DNA of 64,000 nucleotides from the NCBI GenBank assembly GCA_002786025.1, contig NHNW01000078.1, positions 1,578 through 65,577 of the forward strand. Direction: 5' to 3'. A program made the position numbers and the translations under genes. The notes under the pieces are model-generated. The model was not told the origin of the DNA. It did no database searches and was given only the letters and a program-made list of their open reading frames with translations. The DNA is from Zasmidium citrigriseum. Taxonomy: Eukaryota > Ascomycota > Dothideomycetes > Mycosphaerellales > Mycosphaerellaceae. Positions 34,911 through 45,058 of the stretch are shown piece by piece (the stretch's first letter is position 1; every line of letters begins with the position of its first letter).

Positions 34911-35113
34911 CCGACAGATCGTACTACCTTTTTGCCATATGAAATTGAGCTTGATAGACCATCGATATAAACGTTCCCATTCCTTTTCAATGCATTCGAC
35001 TTCAAGGTGATGGGTTTTGAACCGACTCCCTGTCGATTCTGGGCGGCGTCTCCTTTCGGACACCTACATGTTCCCTGACAAACAGATAAATGGTCTCTTA
35101 AAACATCCGTCCC

Positions 35114-35241
35114 TCAGGGAAGTAGCTAAACCAATCAAAACTCATCAGACGCCTCCCACCGGGTTGAGGCACCCATCTCGGACGCGAGATACTTCCCTTT
35201 TGCTCTGGGTTCGAACCCCATCTGCAGCGTGATTTCTTTTT
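35114..35241 (+). repeat. Short dispersed element, copy 2
   Basis: It is related to copy 1 and lies 313 bp downstream in the same orientation. It has GGGAAGTA ... TACTTCCC inverted arms. A perfect GGTTCGAACCC B-box-like word is at 35208-35218, about 75 bases after a weak A-box-like TAGCTAAACC, and a run of five T lies at 35237-35241. The layout recalls a tRNA-derived SINE, but no tRNA cloverleaf can be folded from it by eye. Confidence 0.45.
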
Positions 35242-36122
35242 GAGGGATCCGCTTTTCGATAACCGCCACCGAATCACGATACTGTGAAATACGATATAAC
35301 GCTTCGATCCATCATTTGATTGCTTTTATGGTTGTTCCTCTTCTCACTTACTCACAGTGCAAATCGATCGTCCTGGCCCCTGAACCCCTGAATCTTTCTG
35401 TCTTCTCTCTTGGATTCATACGGAGAACACAGTCAACATACATCCGGCATCTGTGATTCGTACCCGAGCGGCAAGGAATTATTTACACACGATAATGTAT
35501 GAATGGTTGCTCTAGGCAGGTTTGGAGGTTGGTGCTATCTTTCTACATCGTGTCCGATCCTCGCTCTGTTCTTTCCATAACTATCTCGCAGATGACCTCC
35601 GAAGCTACCATACTTCTCTCTTCGGGTCTTTGAAGTTTCAGACGTATCTCCAATTCAGATGGAACCAATTTGAATGATATGGTTGATCGAACTGTTTCTG
35701 CTTCTCATCCTGTACAACTAGCCAGCCAACAAAGTAGATGTCAAGCATATCTTCAAGAGAATCTCATGTGTATATGGAATTTGTCATACTGCAATCGCTT
35801 TTCCAGTCTTGTTCACACTTTTCGATACTGAAATTCATCAAGTGAAGTAGTCGCGGTCCCTGTCCGGCACTTCCTCGTAGTTCACCACCACGTCCGGGGT
35901 CCCCATGGATCGTGAGCTTATCAGTGCTTCCACGTGCTTCGCTCTCGGTCGTCTTGTAGTAAACAAGTGAGACATGAGATGAACGGACAAACTACTAGTA
36001 TAGCGCTATTTACCTTGGTGCTCCTGCCACTTCGAGCAAGATGGCCGAGGAAAGAATGCTCCTCACCAGAGGCTTTGACTTTAACACACGTTGCAACTCG
36101 TCGAACACAAATCAACGAAAGC

Positions 36123-37191
36123 ATGGAATCGAATGGGAAGCCACGACATATCGTTCGCTCGAAGCTGAACTACTATCTCGAGCCATCCAAAGGCGGCTAC
36201 ACCTCTTTCTGGTTCGGCCTCGTTGGAGAGAAACGACGCGCATTCGAATACGTCAATGTGGACATAAACGATATGCGAGGACAAGAGAACAACTTCCGAC
36301 TCGACGTCCACAGTTTCCAGTATCTTCGTCAAGAAAGCTGCGAGAAAGACTACGATGATGTCTCCAAGATCAAATCAATCTATTATCCCGAGTGTGCTGA
36401 GTTGGTGAAGAATATGTGAGAGCAGTCATTTCCAACGAAGTGGACCTACATGACTTACGGTAAGGTTAGCACAGGAGCTTCTCGAGTTGTTGTTATGGGC
36501 CATGTCTGCAGACGGCAGAGTTGGGATGAGTTCAAAGAGCAGACCAAGGAGAAAGATGATATGGAGCGAACCGCGGCACCAACCACGGCTCGATATGTCC
36601 ATGTTGGTGAGTCTCAACCGATGAAGACCGAACGAGCTCGGACTAATTAAAGAAGACTACTCTTACGATGGATCCGTGACACGCCTGCAAAACTATTTAC
36701 CAGACGAGGCTGAAGAGCTACAAAAGCATCGATGGGTAAGACCCCAATCCCAACCAGACGATCGAATACTTCAACTACCACAGGCCATAATCAACATCTG
36801 GCGTCCAATAACAAAAGTGACCCGCGAAAACCTCGCCGTCTGCGACGCCCGCTCCATCCCGGAATCCCAAATGCGTCCCGTCCTGGCCAAATTCCGGCGT
36901 CCCGACGATGATGAGAAGCTCAATCCTCTCACTCGAGCGGCGTACAGCCGCAACGATGTCGAGACATGGAGTGTCGCTCCACCATCGAGTCCCACGGAGC
37001 ATAAGTGGTACTATGCCAGTGAGATGACGCCGGATGAAGCTCTCTTGCTCAAGATTTTCGACTCGAAGAAGACTGGAGTGGCGAGACGATGTCCTCATAC
37101 AGCGTTCACTTGTGAAGAGGACTTTGGGCCGGCGAGGCAGAGTATTGAAGTGAGGACGTTGGTGTTCTGGGATGATCAAGATAACGAGTGA
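36123..37191 (+). CDS. AsaB/CmcJ-like hydroxylase/desaturase family protein
   Basis: Four exons: 36123-36404, 36465-36606, 36656(or 36653)-36735 and 36784-37191, giving about 303 residues, the usual family size. Introns are 60, 49 and 48 nt. Family landmarks in order are KLNYYLEPSKGG near the start, a DIND-RGQE segment, YYPECAEL, then STGASRVVV across the first splice, YLPDEAEELQKHRW, IINIWRPI across the last splice, VCDARSIP, HKWYYASEMTPDEALL and SIEVRTLVFW at the end. Members are linked to fungal secondary metabolism (AsaB in the aspergillic acid cluster, CmcJ in cephamycin). No other pathway gene lies beside it, so the substrate is unknown. It ends 68 bp from the convergent gene on its right. 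The third acceptor is a tandem AAGAAG. Confidence 0.87.
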
Positions 37192-37259
37192 ATAGAGGAA
37201 GTGGCGATCAAACAAGAACCTCAAATTTCCAGTACAACAACAAATCCAAAACCAAACGA

Positions 37260-39062
37260 CTACCGATCAGCAAATCTCAACTGCTTCTTCTTTCCCTTGC
37301 CCTTCCTTCCCTTCCCGTCCACCTGAGCCTTCAGAGCCTCAATCTGTTCTCTGAGCAGCCTGTTCTCAGTCTCCAGCGACTGCTCGCGCTTGACCGCGGG
37401 AGCTTTGCTCTTGCCCTTACCATCCCATGGCGCTGGAGTAGAGAATGGCCAAGCAGTGGAGAAAGGCCAGGCGCCAGGAAGAGGAGTGTCGAGATCTGCG
37501 CCATAGCCCGAGAGAGGAGAGCGAGCAGTCACGGTCTTGGAAGTGGAAGCATTGAGCAATGAGGGCTTGGGAGCAAACGACGCATTCGTGGCAGCACTCG
37601 CCGGCGTGTAGCCGCCAGAGTACGTTGGGGTGTACTTTGGCGTATCCTTCTCGAACTTTATGGGCTGCTTCCGGTCGAACAACTGAGATTTGCGGGTGGG
37701 AGACGCCGGCGTGTAGCCACCAGAGTACGTCGGAGTGTACTTTGGCGTGTCCTTTTCGAGCTTTATGGGCTGCTTCCGGTCGAACAACTGAGATTTGCGG
37801 GTGGGAGACGCCGGCGTGTAGCCACCAGAGTACGTCGGGGTGTACTTTGGAACACTGTTCTTCTTCTTCGTGATCCAGTTTGGAGGTTGGCGGTCGGGGG
37901 AGGGAGTCTTAAAGGGGTTGAAAGCCGTCGACTTGGGCGAGGTTCTTGTCGCTGGGATGATCTGCCCAAAGAGGCCAACACGAGGCTTCTCCTCCTTCAC
38001 AGGGCTGGAAGCCTTCTTGGGACTCTGAGCTCCCTTCAAGTAGTACCGAGGAGGGTCCGTGGAGCGGTCCAGTCTTGCAACCGAGTCAACCACCGTCCAA
38101 AAGAGAGCGACCTGCTGCTTCCCGGCGCCGAAACGAGGTCTGAAATACCGAAAGAGCTCATCGGCGCCGATGCCGTTCGGCTCAATGAACTCTCGAACCT
38201 CTGCAGGGGTAGGGAAATATGTCCTGTATGACCTCCCAGTTATTCTCAGGATCGCGGGATGCCCAGACTTCGCCATCCGCATGCAGACCCTGTGCAAGTC
38301 TTCTCTCGAAGCCGGGGACACTCTGATGATCTCACGCAAGGACGCTACATCCCTAGGTGGGAATCTTCGACTAGCGAGGTAGATGCAACCTGCTGCGACA
38401 GCATCGGGATCCTCACGCCCGAAAGTGTCCATGATATCTTCGGAGAGAGTCTGAGCTGATTCGGCTATGCCGGGCGGCATGTTGAGGATGGCGCAGAGCT
38501 CATGAACTCGGTCGAAGACGCTTCCTGATGGAAGATTCGGTGGGGCCGGATTGAAGAGCGAGTACGTAGAGGCAGATTGGGCAGCAGCGGCCGCTTTTTC
38601 CTCTTTCCTGTTCCTGTAGTGCTTCATCGCCACTTCATCCTTCAAGGGACTTGAGGGGTTCCTGAATCGGGTGGTATCCAACGCTTCGTTCCTCGAATTA
38701 GTGCCTTTGGTCAGATTGTCCAGGAACACCAACTCGTCCTCAGTCAACGAGATGGCAGAGTCGTCCAACTCATCGTCTTCAAGTTCCTCCTTGGGAATGA
38801 CAGGCCACTCGCTGTTAGTCTCCGGCTCTGGCTCGAACTCGGGCTCCGGGTTAACAAAAACAGCCTTCCTGTCCTTCCCAGCCTTCTTCTTCTTGCCAGC
38901 GGCCTTCTTCGTCTTCTTCGCAGGCGTCTTCTTCACAGCGCCAGTCGTGGTGACCTTGGGCGTGGCCTTCTTGGGTGCAGCCTTCTTCTTGGGCGCAGGT
39001 GCAGCAGCCTTGATTGGCGACTTGGGCTTCTTCGCAGCCGACGATCTCGTCGAGACAGGCAT
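37260..39062 (-). CDS. TFIIB-fold plus winged-helix (RAP74-like) chimeric nuclear protein
   Basis: A single exon of 600 residues. Residues 1-70 form a Lys/Ala/Pro-rich tail of linker-histone type. An acidic segment follows (71-105). Residues 182-265 match one TFIIB-type cyclin repeat (VFDRVHELCAILNMPPGIA, then AAGCIYLASRRFPPRDV and REIIRVS). Residues 285-343 (AEVREFIEPNGIGADELFRYF ... RYYLK) resemble the C-terminal winged helix of TFIIF alpha/RAP74. Three copies of a 35-residue repeat (YTPTYSGGYTPASPTRKSQ core) follow, then a C-terminal Lys-rich coil (ETENRLLREQIEALKAQ). The cyclin-repeat call is reasonably firm and the winged-helix call is tentative. A role in transcription or chromatin is inferred. 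It lacks the TFIIB zinc ribbon and second cyclin repeat, so it is not TFIIB itself. Confidence 0.75.
   Translation of the reverse strand: MPVSTRSSAAKKPKSPIKAAAPAPKKKAAPKKATPKVTTTGAVKKTPAKKTKKAAGKKKKAGKDRKAVFVNPEPEFEPEPETNSEWPVIPKEELEDDELDDSAISLTEDELVFLDNLTKGTNSRNEALDTTRFRNPSSPLKDEVAMKHYRNRKEEKAAAAAQSASTYSLFNPAPPNLPSGSVFDRVHELCAILNMPPGIAESAQTLSEDIMDTFGREDPDAVAAGCIYLASRRFPPRDVASLREIIRVSPASREDLHRVCMRMAKSGHPAILRITGRSYRTYFPTPAEVREFIEPNGIGADELFRYFRPRFGAGKQQVALFWTVVDSVARLDRSTDPPRYYLKGAQSPKKASSPVKEEKPRVGLFGQIIPATRTSPKSTAFNPFKTPSPDRQPPNWITKKKNSVPKYTPTYSGGYTPASPTRKSQLFDRKQPIKLEKDTPKYTPTYSGGYTPASPTRKSQLFDRKQPIKFEKDTPKYTPTYSGGYTPASAATNASFAPKPSLLNASTSKTVTARSPLSGYGADLDTPLPGAWPFSTAWPFSTPAPWDGKGKSKAPAVKREQSLETENRLLREQIEALKAQVDGKGRKGKGKKKQLRFADR
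37600..37850 (-). repeat. Coding 105-bp tandem repeat, two full and one partial copy
   Basis: Matching GTGTAGCC-CCAGAGTACGT words recur at 37606, 37711 and 37816, an exact 105-bp period (35 codons). The two full units differ by only a few bases, so the array is recent or homogenised. It lies inside the TFIIB-fold/winged-helix gene. Confidence 0.9.
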
Positions 39063-39388
39063 CTTGGGCTAGTATTTGGTTTTTGACTGGCCTGGGTTGA
39101 CTGTGCTACTTGAAAAGCTCCATGAACTCGGGGCATCGAGAAAAGGTCGAATGCAGACAAAGCTGAAGCAAGTCTTTGTCCCGAAAGAATGGTGTCATCT
39201 ACATCGCCGGAAAAGGATACTGTCAATGGCGTTCTTTGTTGGGACTCAAGTATCGCCGGATGTGGGACATTGGATTGTTTAGTGTGGATGGAACGAGTAG
39301 AGGACGTACTCGACAAAGAGAATGGGCGGCTATGCCACCGCTCAGGCAGAGAGCGTAGAGAGAAACATACTCGATTTCGGGAACTTGA

Positions 39389-40357
39389 TTACTTCTTGGC
39401 AGGCTGCTTTCCCGCTTTCTTGGAAGGCGGTTTGGTCTTCTTGGGTGACTCAGCTGGCGGAGACTTGCGTGATCTTGGACTCCCACGCGTCTTGCCAGTC
39501 TGGGGTGCAGCAGTCTTCGAAGCCGTCTTCGCTTTCTTCGTGACCGGCTTCTCTCCCTCCTCCTCTTCAGACTCAGGTTCTGCTGGCGCCTTTCTCTTTG
39601 CCCTTGTATTCCTCGCCGGTGAATCACCAGTACCAGGATCATGAGTACCAGTCTCTAGCTTGCTTGAGGAGGCGTCGGTCTTCTTGCCCCTTGCCGTTGT
39701 CTTCGTTGTAGCCTTGGTCTTTTTTGGAGGCGGCTCCACCGTCTTCTCGGCTTCGACGGCCGGCTTCCTCCTACGACCACGGAACGGTGGCTCAGTGGTA
39801 GCAGACTTCATAGCCGCTTTTTCTTCGGGTGTGTACTTGCGCCCTTTCATTGTTGCAGCTTGCGTAGCATCGACGGATTTTGGAATCGCAGGCTTCTTCT
39901 TAGGTGACGCTTTCTTTGGCGATGTCTTCTTCGGCGACGCTGGCTTTGCCGCAGCTCGCGTCGGCTTCTTCTTCTTTTTGTCGTCTTCAGGTTCATCATC
40001 GTCCTCCGAATCAGGAATCTTGACCGGCCCACGCTTAGGTGCAGGTTTCTTTCCACGTTTCGGTGTCTGCTTTTCTTCTTCGTCGTCGTCGTCATCTTCG
40101 TCCTCCTCTGCCTCCCTCTGAGCCAGAAGTGCCTCGTAGTCATGTTGGGCTTTCCATGAAGCTGCAGGTCTGGCGATAGTCCATGGCAGCATCTTCGCTG
40201 ACAGAAGTTCCAAATCATCGATGAATGCTTGGAGATGTTTTGCTTGCGGGTCCTTCTTCATCGCCTCGATCAGTGGTCGAATATGGTCCACCCTCCAATC
40301 GTGCACGACCTTCTTCTGCGCGGCTGTGCCCCATTCGTTGTTCTTTTTGGGAGGCAT
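39389..40357 (-). CDS. Lysine-rich nuclear protein, unknown
   Basis: A single exon; the preferred start is the ATG at 40357 (MPPKKNNEWG), giving 322 residues, with 17 more codons upstream in frame. The first 95 residues look folded and helical (WGTAAQKKVVHDWRVDHIRP, then FIDDLELLSAKMLPW). The rest is Lys/Pro/Ala/Glu-rich, with acidic clusters, SPKK motifs repeated near residues 150-170 (KTSPKKASPKKK) and many nuclear-localisation-like basic runs. SPKK motifs occur in DNA minor-groove-binding tails, so chromatin association is plausible but inferred. No family is recognised. It shares its low-complexity style with the neighbouring gene on the same strand, whose start is about 330 bp from this stop. 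Confidence 0.75.
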   Translation of the reverse strand: MPPKKNNEWGTAAQKKVVHDWRVDHIRPLIEAMKKDPQAKHLQAFIDDLELLSAKMLPWTIARPAASWKAQHDYEALLAQREAEEDEDDDDDEEEKQTPKRGKKPAPKRGPVKIPDSEDDDEPEDDKKKKKPTRAAAKPASPKKTSPKKASPKKKPAIPKSVDATQAATMKGRKYTPEEKAAMKSATTEPPFRGRRRKPAVEAEKTVEPPPKKTKATTKTTARGKKTDASSSKLETGTHDPGTGDSPARNTRAKRKAPAEPESEEEEGEKPVTKKAKTASKTAAPQTGKTRGSPRSRKSPPAESPKKTKPPSKKAGKQPAKK

Positions 40358-40795
40358 ATTTGCTGGTTCTGGCCTGTTCAGACTTGGTTGTTTCTTGTGT
40401 TTTTCCAAACGGTGAGCTTCAACCAGAAGGTTAGATCAGTGAGGGCCTTGATCATCGTTCACCCGGGGTCTCAAGTAGATGAAGGGATTTCTCTTTGTCC
40501 GGTAGCTTTCATCGCCGGAAACGTCCAGATCACAACGACGAGACAAACAGCATTGTTCCATAAAGCCGCAACTGTATGCTCTGCCCTGCCCATAGTACAC
40601 GTGCCCCCGTGTCGCGATCGATCCAGGAACAAAGCGCAATAAGACGAACGTGTGTTTAGATTCCAGTCCTCGTGATGTGGATCGATACCATGGCATTCGG
40701 TCGGCACCCGACCTGCGCTCGTGGACTCAGCGAACCGGGAGACTGCCATTCGCAATAGGGTATCATAAACTCATCTCCTCCCAAACCCCATCTCT

Positions 40796-41803
40796 TCACC
40801 CACCAAGCACCATATCCACAGTACTCTTTCCTCTCTCCCCACCAAGATACTGCACCTCGCCCTCCATATCATCCAACTCCAAACTAGCATCATACGCCCT
40901 CCTCACATTATCCTCCTCAACCTTCACACTCCCCTCCGCCAACACCCTTATACACCCCGCCAACCTCGCAATCTCCCTCCTCGTCTCAGGCGAAATCTCA
41001 TCATTCTGATTCGAGTACATAGCCTGACTCGCCGTCTCTTCCAAACGATTCAACCCCACGTCTTCCGTCTTCTTCTCCACCTTCTTCTCGATCCAGATGT
41101 ATCCATTCACGCCCAGGGTCACTTCGACCTCGCCGCCTTTTGCTGTCTGGATGCTAAAGATCTGTCGTTTGGAGCGCACCACGCCGCCGCCGCCGCCCAT
41201 GCCGGAGACGGCCATGAAGTAGCCGTTGCGCAGTTTGCCGTAGGTGAGGGAGCGGGTGTGCAGGGAGGCGCTGCCGTCTTGGAAGAGGGATTGCACTTCG
41301 GCGACGAGGAGCTCGCCTTCGCCGAAGAAGGAGCGGATGTTCAACTCATCCACGCTGGTTCTTCTGCGGAGGGCTCCTCCCGGCAGGTTTATGCTGCTCA
41401 GTAGAAGGTTGGCGAGAAGAGGCGCAGCGACGTCGACTTTCCATCTCCGACTCTGTACTTCGACTATGCGTCCGATGACGAGGTCGCCGATTTCGGGGGT
41501 GTATCGTGCTCGGAGGGGGACTACGCTGAGGAGTTTGTTCGTCTTTTGCAGAGTGCCCGCTAAGGTGGATCGGATCGCTGAGCTTGAGTCGTCGGACGCT
41601 GCGAAAGTGCCGTGACCGCGCATCCATTGTTGGTCGTCTGTTATGACTTGTCCTGGCGTGATGACTTGTGTGCTTCTGCTGTGGCCTGAGGGCAGGTCGT
41701 CGATTTCCATGTCGTCTTCATCGTCGCTGTATGTATCGAGAGCATTGCGGTCGAATTTCCGTTGTGGCTCTGCCGATGCGGGCGGAAGTATTGTGATGGC
41801 CAT
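40796..41803 (-). CDS. RRP4: Exosome complex RNA-binding subunit Rrp4
   Basis: A single exon of 335 residues from the ATG at 41803 (MAITILPP); 27 in-frame upstream codons are less likely. The protein follows Rrp4/EXOSC2: an N-terminal segment, [17 protein letters not shown], then an S1 domain with [19 protein letters not shown] and [49 protein letters not shown], and a KH domain with NGYIWIEKK. In yeast (359 residues) Rrp4 is one of the three cap subunits of the RNA exosome that feed RNA to the Rrp44/Rrp6 nucleases in nucleus and cytoplasm. It is highly likely essential. Confidence 0.95.
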   Translation of the reverse strand: MAITILPPASAEPQRKFDRNALDTYSDDEDDMEIDDLPSGHSRSTQVITPGQVITDDQQWMRGHGTFAASDDSSSAIRSTLAGTLQKTNKLLSVVPLRARYTPEIGDLVIGRIVEVQSRRWKVDVAAPLLANLLLSSINLPGGALRRRTSVDELNIRSFFGEGELLVAEVQSLFQDGSASLHTRSLTYGKLRNGYFMAVSGMGGGGGVVRSKRQIFSIQTAKGGEVEVTLGVNGYIWIEKKVEKKTEDVGLNRLEETASQAMYSNQNDEISPETRREIARLAGCIRVLAEGSVKVEEDNVRRAYDASLELDDMEGEVQYLGGERGKSTVDMVLGG

Positions 41804-42212
41804 TGTAGTGTCGGGGAGAGGTTGCTCGCTTGGAAGAAGGATGTGCAGTCGAGAAAGTGAGGTCAATCTAAGTTCGAGCTTCACGAAATCTGCCCGCTAG
41901 CACGTGACAGCTCTCAAACTTGAGGTAGTTGCAAAGAATCCAATTGAAGAGAACGACGCATGAAGAGATAGAGATATTCCTAGACGTACAACAGTTTCGT
42001 ATTCTAATACACTACAGGATCAACATTCGCCAATGTGTCTGTCGCGGCGTAGCAGTAAACAATCTTGCTAGCTCGTCGATTGATTCGAACGAAAACTCCT
42101 TCACAACGCCCATCCACCAAATCCCCCAATCCCGCGATGCATGAAAATCGCACAGGTATCGTGAGTCCGAGAATAAAGCACACACATATTCTTTTGGAGT
42201 ATGGCAGGCCCG
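41804..42212. other. Intergenic region, RRP4 start to chitin synthase end
   Basis: About 400 bp with no gene. A CACGTGAC word near 41901 lies upstream of RRP4. Confidence 0.45.
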
Positions 42213-45058
42213 CTACCGCCTCGCGCAACATGAGAGCAACCCGCTCTTAAACAGGAAGTACACGCATCCGATGAAGCGAATAAACGACAGCGCAGCCGTG
42301 GCCCACAGCAGAGCTCTGAAGAAGTTGGCCGTCCTGTCCGTCGCTCCTGTTGCGAAGCCAAACTTGTCGAAGCTGTCAGAAGTAATGGCAACCGCGAGTA
42401 AGGCGTTCGAGAAGATCCAGAAGGTGACAAGACGCGTACGGAAAGACTTGTACGAGTCCTCCAGTGTCTTCTTGGTGTCTTCCTTAGGCGCAACGTAGGG
42501 AGTCAGGGCACGCTTAACAGTCTGCTCAAACTGACTGTCAATGTCCGCTTGAGCCAAGTCGACTTCTTCGATGACCGTAGCTTTTCCATCAGCTCCTTTC
42601 TGAGTTGTGGCCGAAGGAAGAGCATCGGCCTTGTCAGCTCCCTTAGTACCCCATGAAACGTCGTGCCAGTTGCTGAAAGCGTAGACCATCAGAATGTTGA
42701 TGTAGCTGGTCATCATCAGCAGGTACTGGCCGAACGAGGTGAACATGTGCCATGGGTCGAGGTAGAGGAAGGATGCCACGAAGTAGAGACCGAAGGTTGC
42801 CGCGAGCGCGATGATAATGATACCGGGTCCAGTGGATGAGACGAACGATTTGATGAAGTCTCCGGCGCTGTCGGTATCGAACGTCTGGCCAGCCGAGAAG
42901 GCATGTACGACCAGGTAGAACGAGTCCACGATGATGTAGAACTGGATGATGGCGTACACCACGAACGAAACGATGTAAGACCACTTGCTACCCTTCGGTC
43001 GGTTACCCAAGGCGAGGATGAATTGCAGCAGGAGGAAGGCCAGGTAGACGTATTTGACGATGGTGTTGAGGATAGGCGTGACTTCGTTGCCGAAGGGGAA
43101 GGCTCGTTGGTCGTTGCTGCTGCCAGGCGTCCCGACAAGGTCGATGATGACGGACGTAGTGAGGTAGTAAGAAGCTGGAGATTGTCAGTCATGTTTGTAT
43201 ATCGAAAGATGTTCGATTCAACTCACCCAGGGAGAACCAAGAGAGCGTGACAGTCGCGATGTTGTAAATCAGCTGAATGTGGAAGAAGAACATGCGGAGG
43301 AGGTTGTGTCCTGAGCGGTACATCCGGCCGAAATGCATCAACGAATAGAGCGTGGCGGCGAAAGATCCGTTCAACCATCGTCGACGCTGGCCGATGAATT
43401 CTGGAGCACCTTCTGGCACATCGGTCTCACCCTTGGAAGCCTTGACGTAGGTAAGATGCCACTTGCTACCAGCTTTGGCGACCAGTTCGAAACACAAGAT
43501 ACGATCCTCGGCCAAGAACATGTTCTTCTTGAAGATGTTCATGCCCTCGATACCCTTGGGACCAAGCTGCTTCGAAAGGGTGTGGTCACCGTGGAAGTAC
43601 TGCTCGAGGGGTCGTCCCATGATGGCGCGGAATCTGTAGGCCGAGAAGGCACCTGGAAGCACAGACACGTAACCGAAAGACGACTCCAGCGGCTTATCCA
43701 GGATGTTGGAGATCTTGTATTCGAAGTTCTGGATGGCGACCAGAGGGTTGAGCAGATTCTTCCAACCCTTTCCGAGCAGTGCGTGAATTTCACCGCAAGC
43801 ACCTCCGAGGTCCTTGTCGTTGTAGAAGGCCTCCCAGAGTGCGAGCAGAGCCTTGTGACCGGGCTTTGTACCAGCATCGAGCAGAATGCAGACCTCTGGG
43901 TTCAGAATGCGGCCGAAAGCGGTGAAAAGCCATCTATGGGAGTTGATCTTTTTGCTGTTCTTCTGCTTCAAGCAGAACATCATCTGGACTGGGGGCAGAG
44001 TCGAGGGGCCGTCATCCAATGGACGAATGAGCTGTTGGTTTGCAGTGACCGACAGCTGTGTGGTGTATTCGAAAATATGCGCAACAGTCTCTTTGCCGTC
44101 AATGTCCCTCTTCATGATACCATCCTGGTAGATACCGATCGTGGCCAGCACATCGAGAGTACCCTTGTCGCAAGGATCGATACCGTCGAAGACTAGACAC
44201 ACGACGATCTTCTGCCAGGCGGGACCGCCCTTGTTCCAGAACTCCGACTTCTTGATGTTCACGATGTCGCGAATGTTCTGCATCACACCGTGCAGCGTAC
44301 GCGCCGTCAAAGTCTTATCTTCGTTGTAGTAGGTGATGGCGATCAACAGCTCGGTATGTCTGTTGTACATGGCAGGTCGGAGATTGTAGCCATTCTTGAG
44401 GGTGAAATCGTTGGGATCGCAAGTGGCGGCGGTATATCGCAAGTGGGTGAACTCCTCGCTGCCGCTCTCCAAGTCGTTCCTGTACTTGGCCTGCACGGCG
44501 TTCTGGATAGCTGAGGGGACGGGATAGTCGGCGCTCAGCACGGCACCCTGGACGAGCTTGACCTTACGGGTGGCTCCACGCTTGAGGCCACCTCCAACTG
44601 CGCCTCCTGGCTGCTGTCGCTGTCTCCAGGCTTCAGTGCTGCCAGTCTCGCTGCGGGAGTATGGGCTAGGGACACGATCGGGGCCACCGTAGGCTCCTGG
44701 ATCTTCCAGGGAGACGCCGCTGTACTCTTGATAGCCATTGTATGCTGGCGCTGGGTGACCTCCTCCTACGTAAGATTCTTCCAAGCTGTACGCTTTCGGG
44801 TCTGAGCCACCTGGAGTGCCAGTGCGGCTGGTGGGCTCGTCGAATGGGCCCTGAAAGGGGCCGGTGGGATTGGAATGCAATAGGGAGCGCTCTTGCTCGT
44901 CGTCGCTGTCGTGGTGTGGGGGCTGGTGATACGGTTGTTGCTGCTGACGGTCAGTGATGCGTGCCGCAAGATCAGGTGATGGAGCTGCGTACAGAGCCGT
45001 GAGGCAAGTCGTGCATGCCGTGGCTGTCGTCGTAGCCACTGCCTCCTTGGTAGGCCAT
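42213..45058 (-). CDS. Class III chitin synthase
   Basis: Three exons: 44993-45058, 43227-44943 and 42213-43174, with introns of 49 and 52 nt. The product has 914 residues, normal for class III. The 22-codon first exon ([13 protein letters not shown]) is in a different frame from the long ORF. It is spliced through GTACGC, a CACTGAC branch and a CAG acceptor, and restores the family's usual N-terminus. The enzyme polymerises GlcNAc from UDP-GlcNAc at the plasma membrane. Landmarks are a long disordered N-terminus, [16 protein letters not shown], the nucleotide-binding core with [31 protein letters not shown], the EDR of [12 protein letters not shown], and the catalytic [10 protein letters not shown] around residue 550. 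Several transmembrane helices fill the last 350 residues. Class III enzymes serve hyphal tip growth. Confidence 0.95.

Larger units (their letters stand above)
33942..36122. other. Long intergenic region with a pair of related hairpin elements
   Basis: About 2.2 kb with no gene. It contains two related elements at 34801-34910 and 35114-35241. The rest (33942-34800 and 35242-36122) shows only short unconvincing ORFs. Confidence 0.5.

Noticed and set aside
35116..35225. tRNA gene around GGTTCGAACCC
   Set aside because: The acceptor arms do not pair in tRNA geometry, and the left arm pairs instead with a block before the B-box-like word.
43333..44196. 287-codon + strand ORF
   Set aside because: It is a shadow of the chitin synthase exon.
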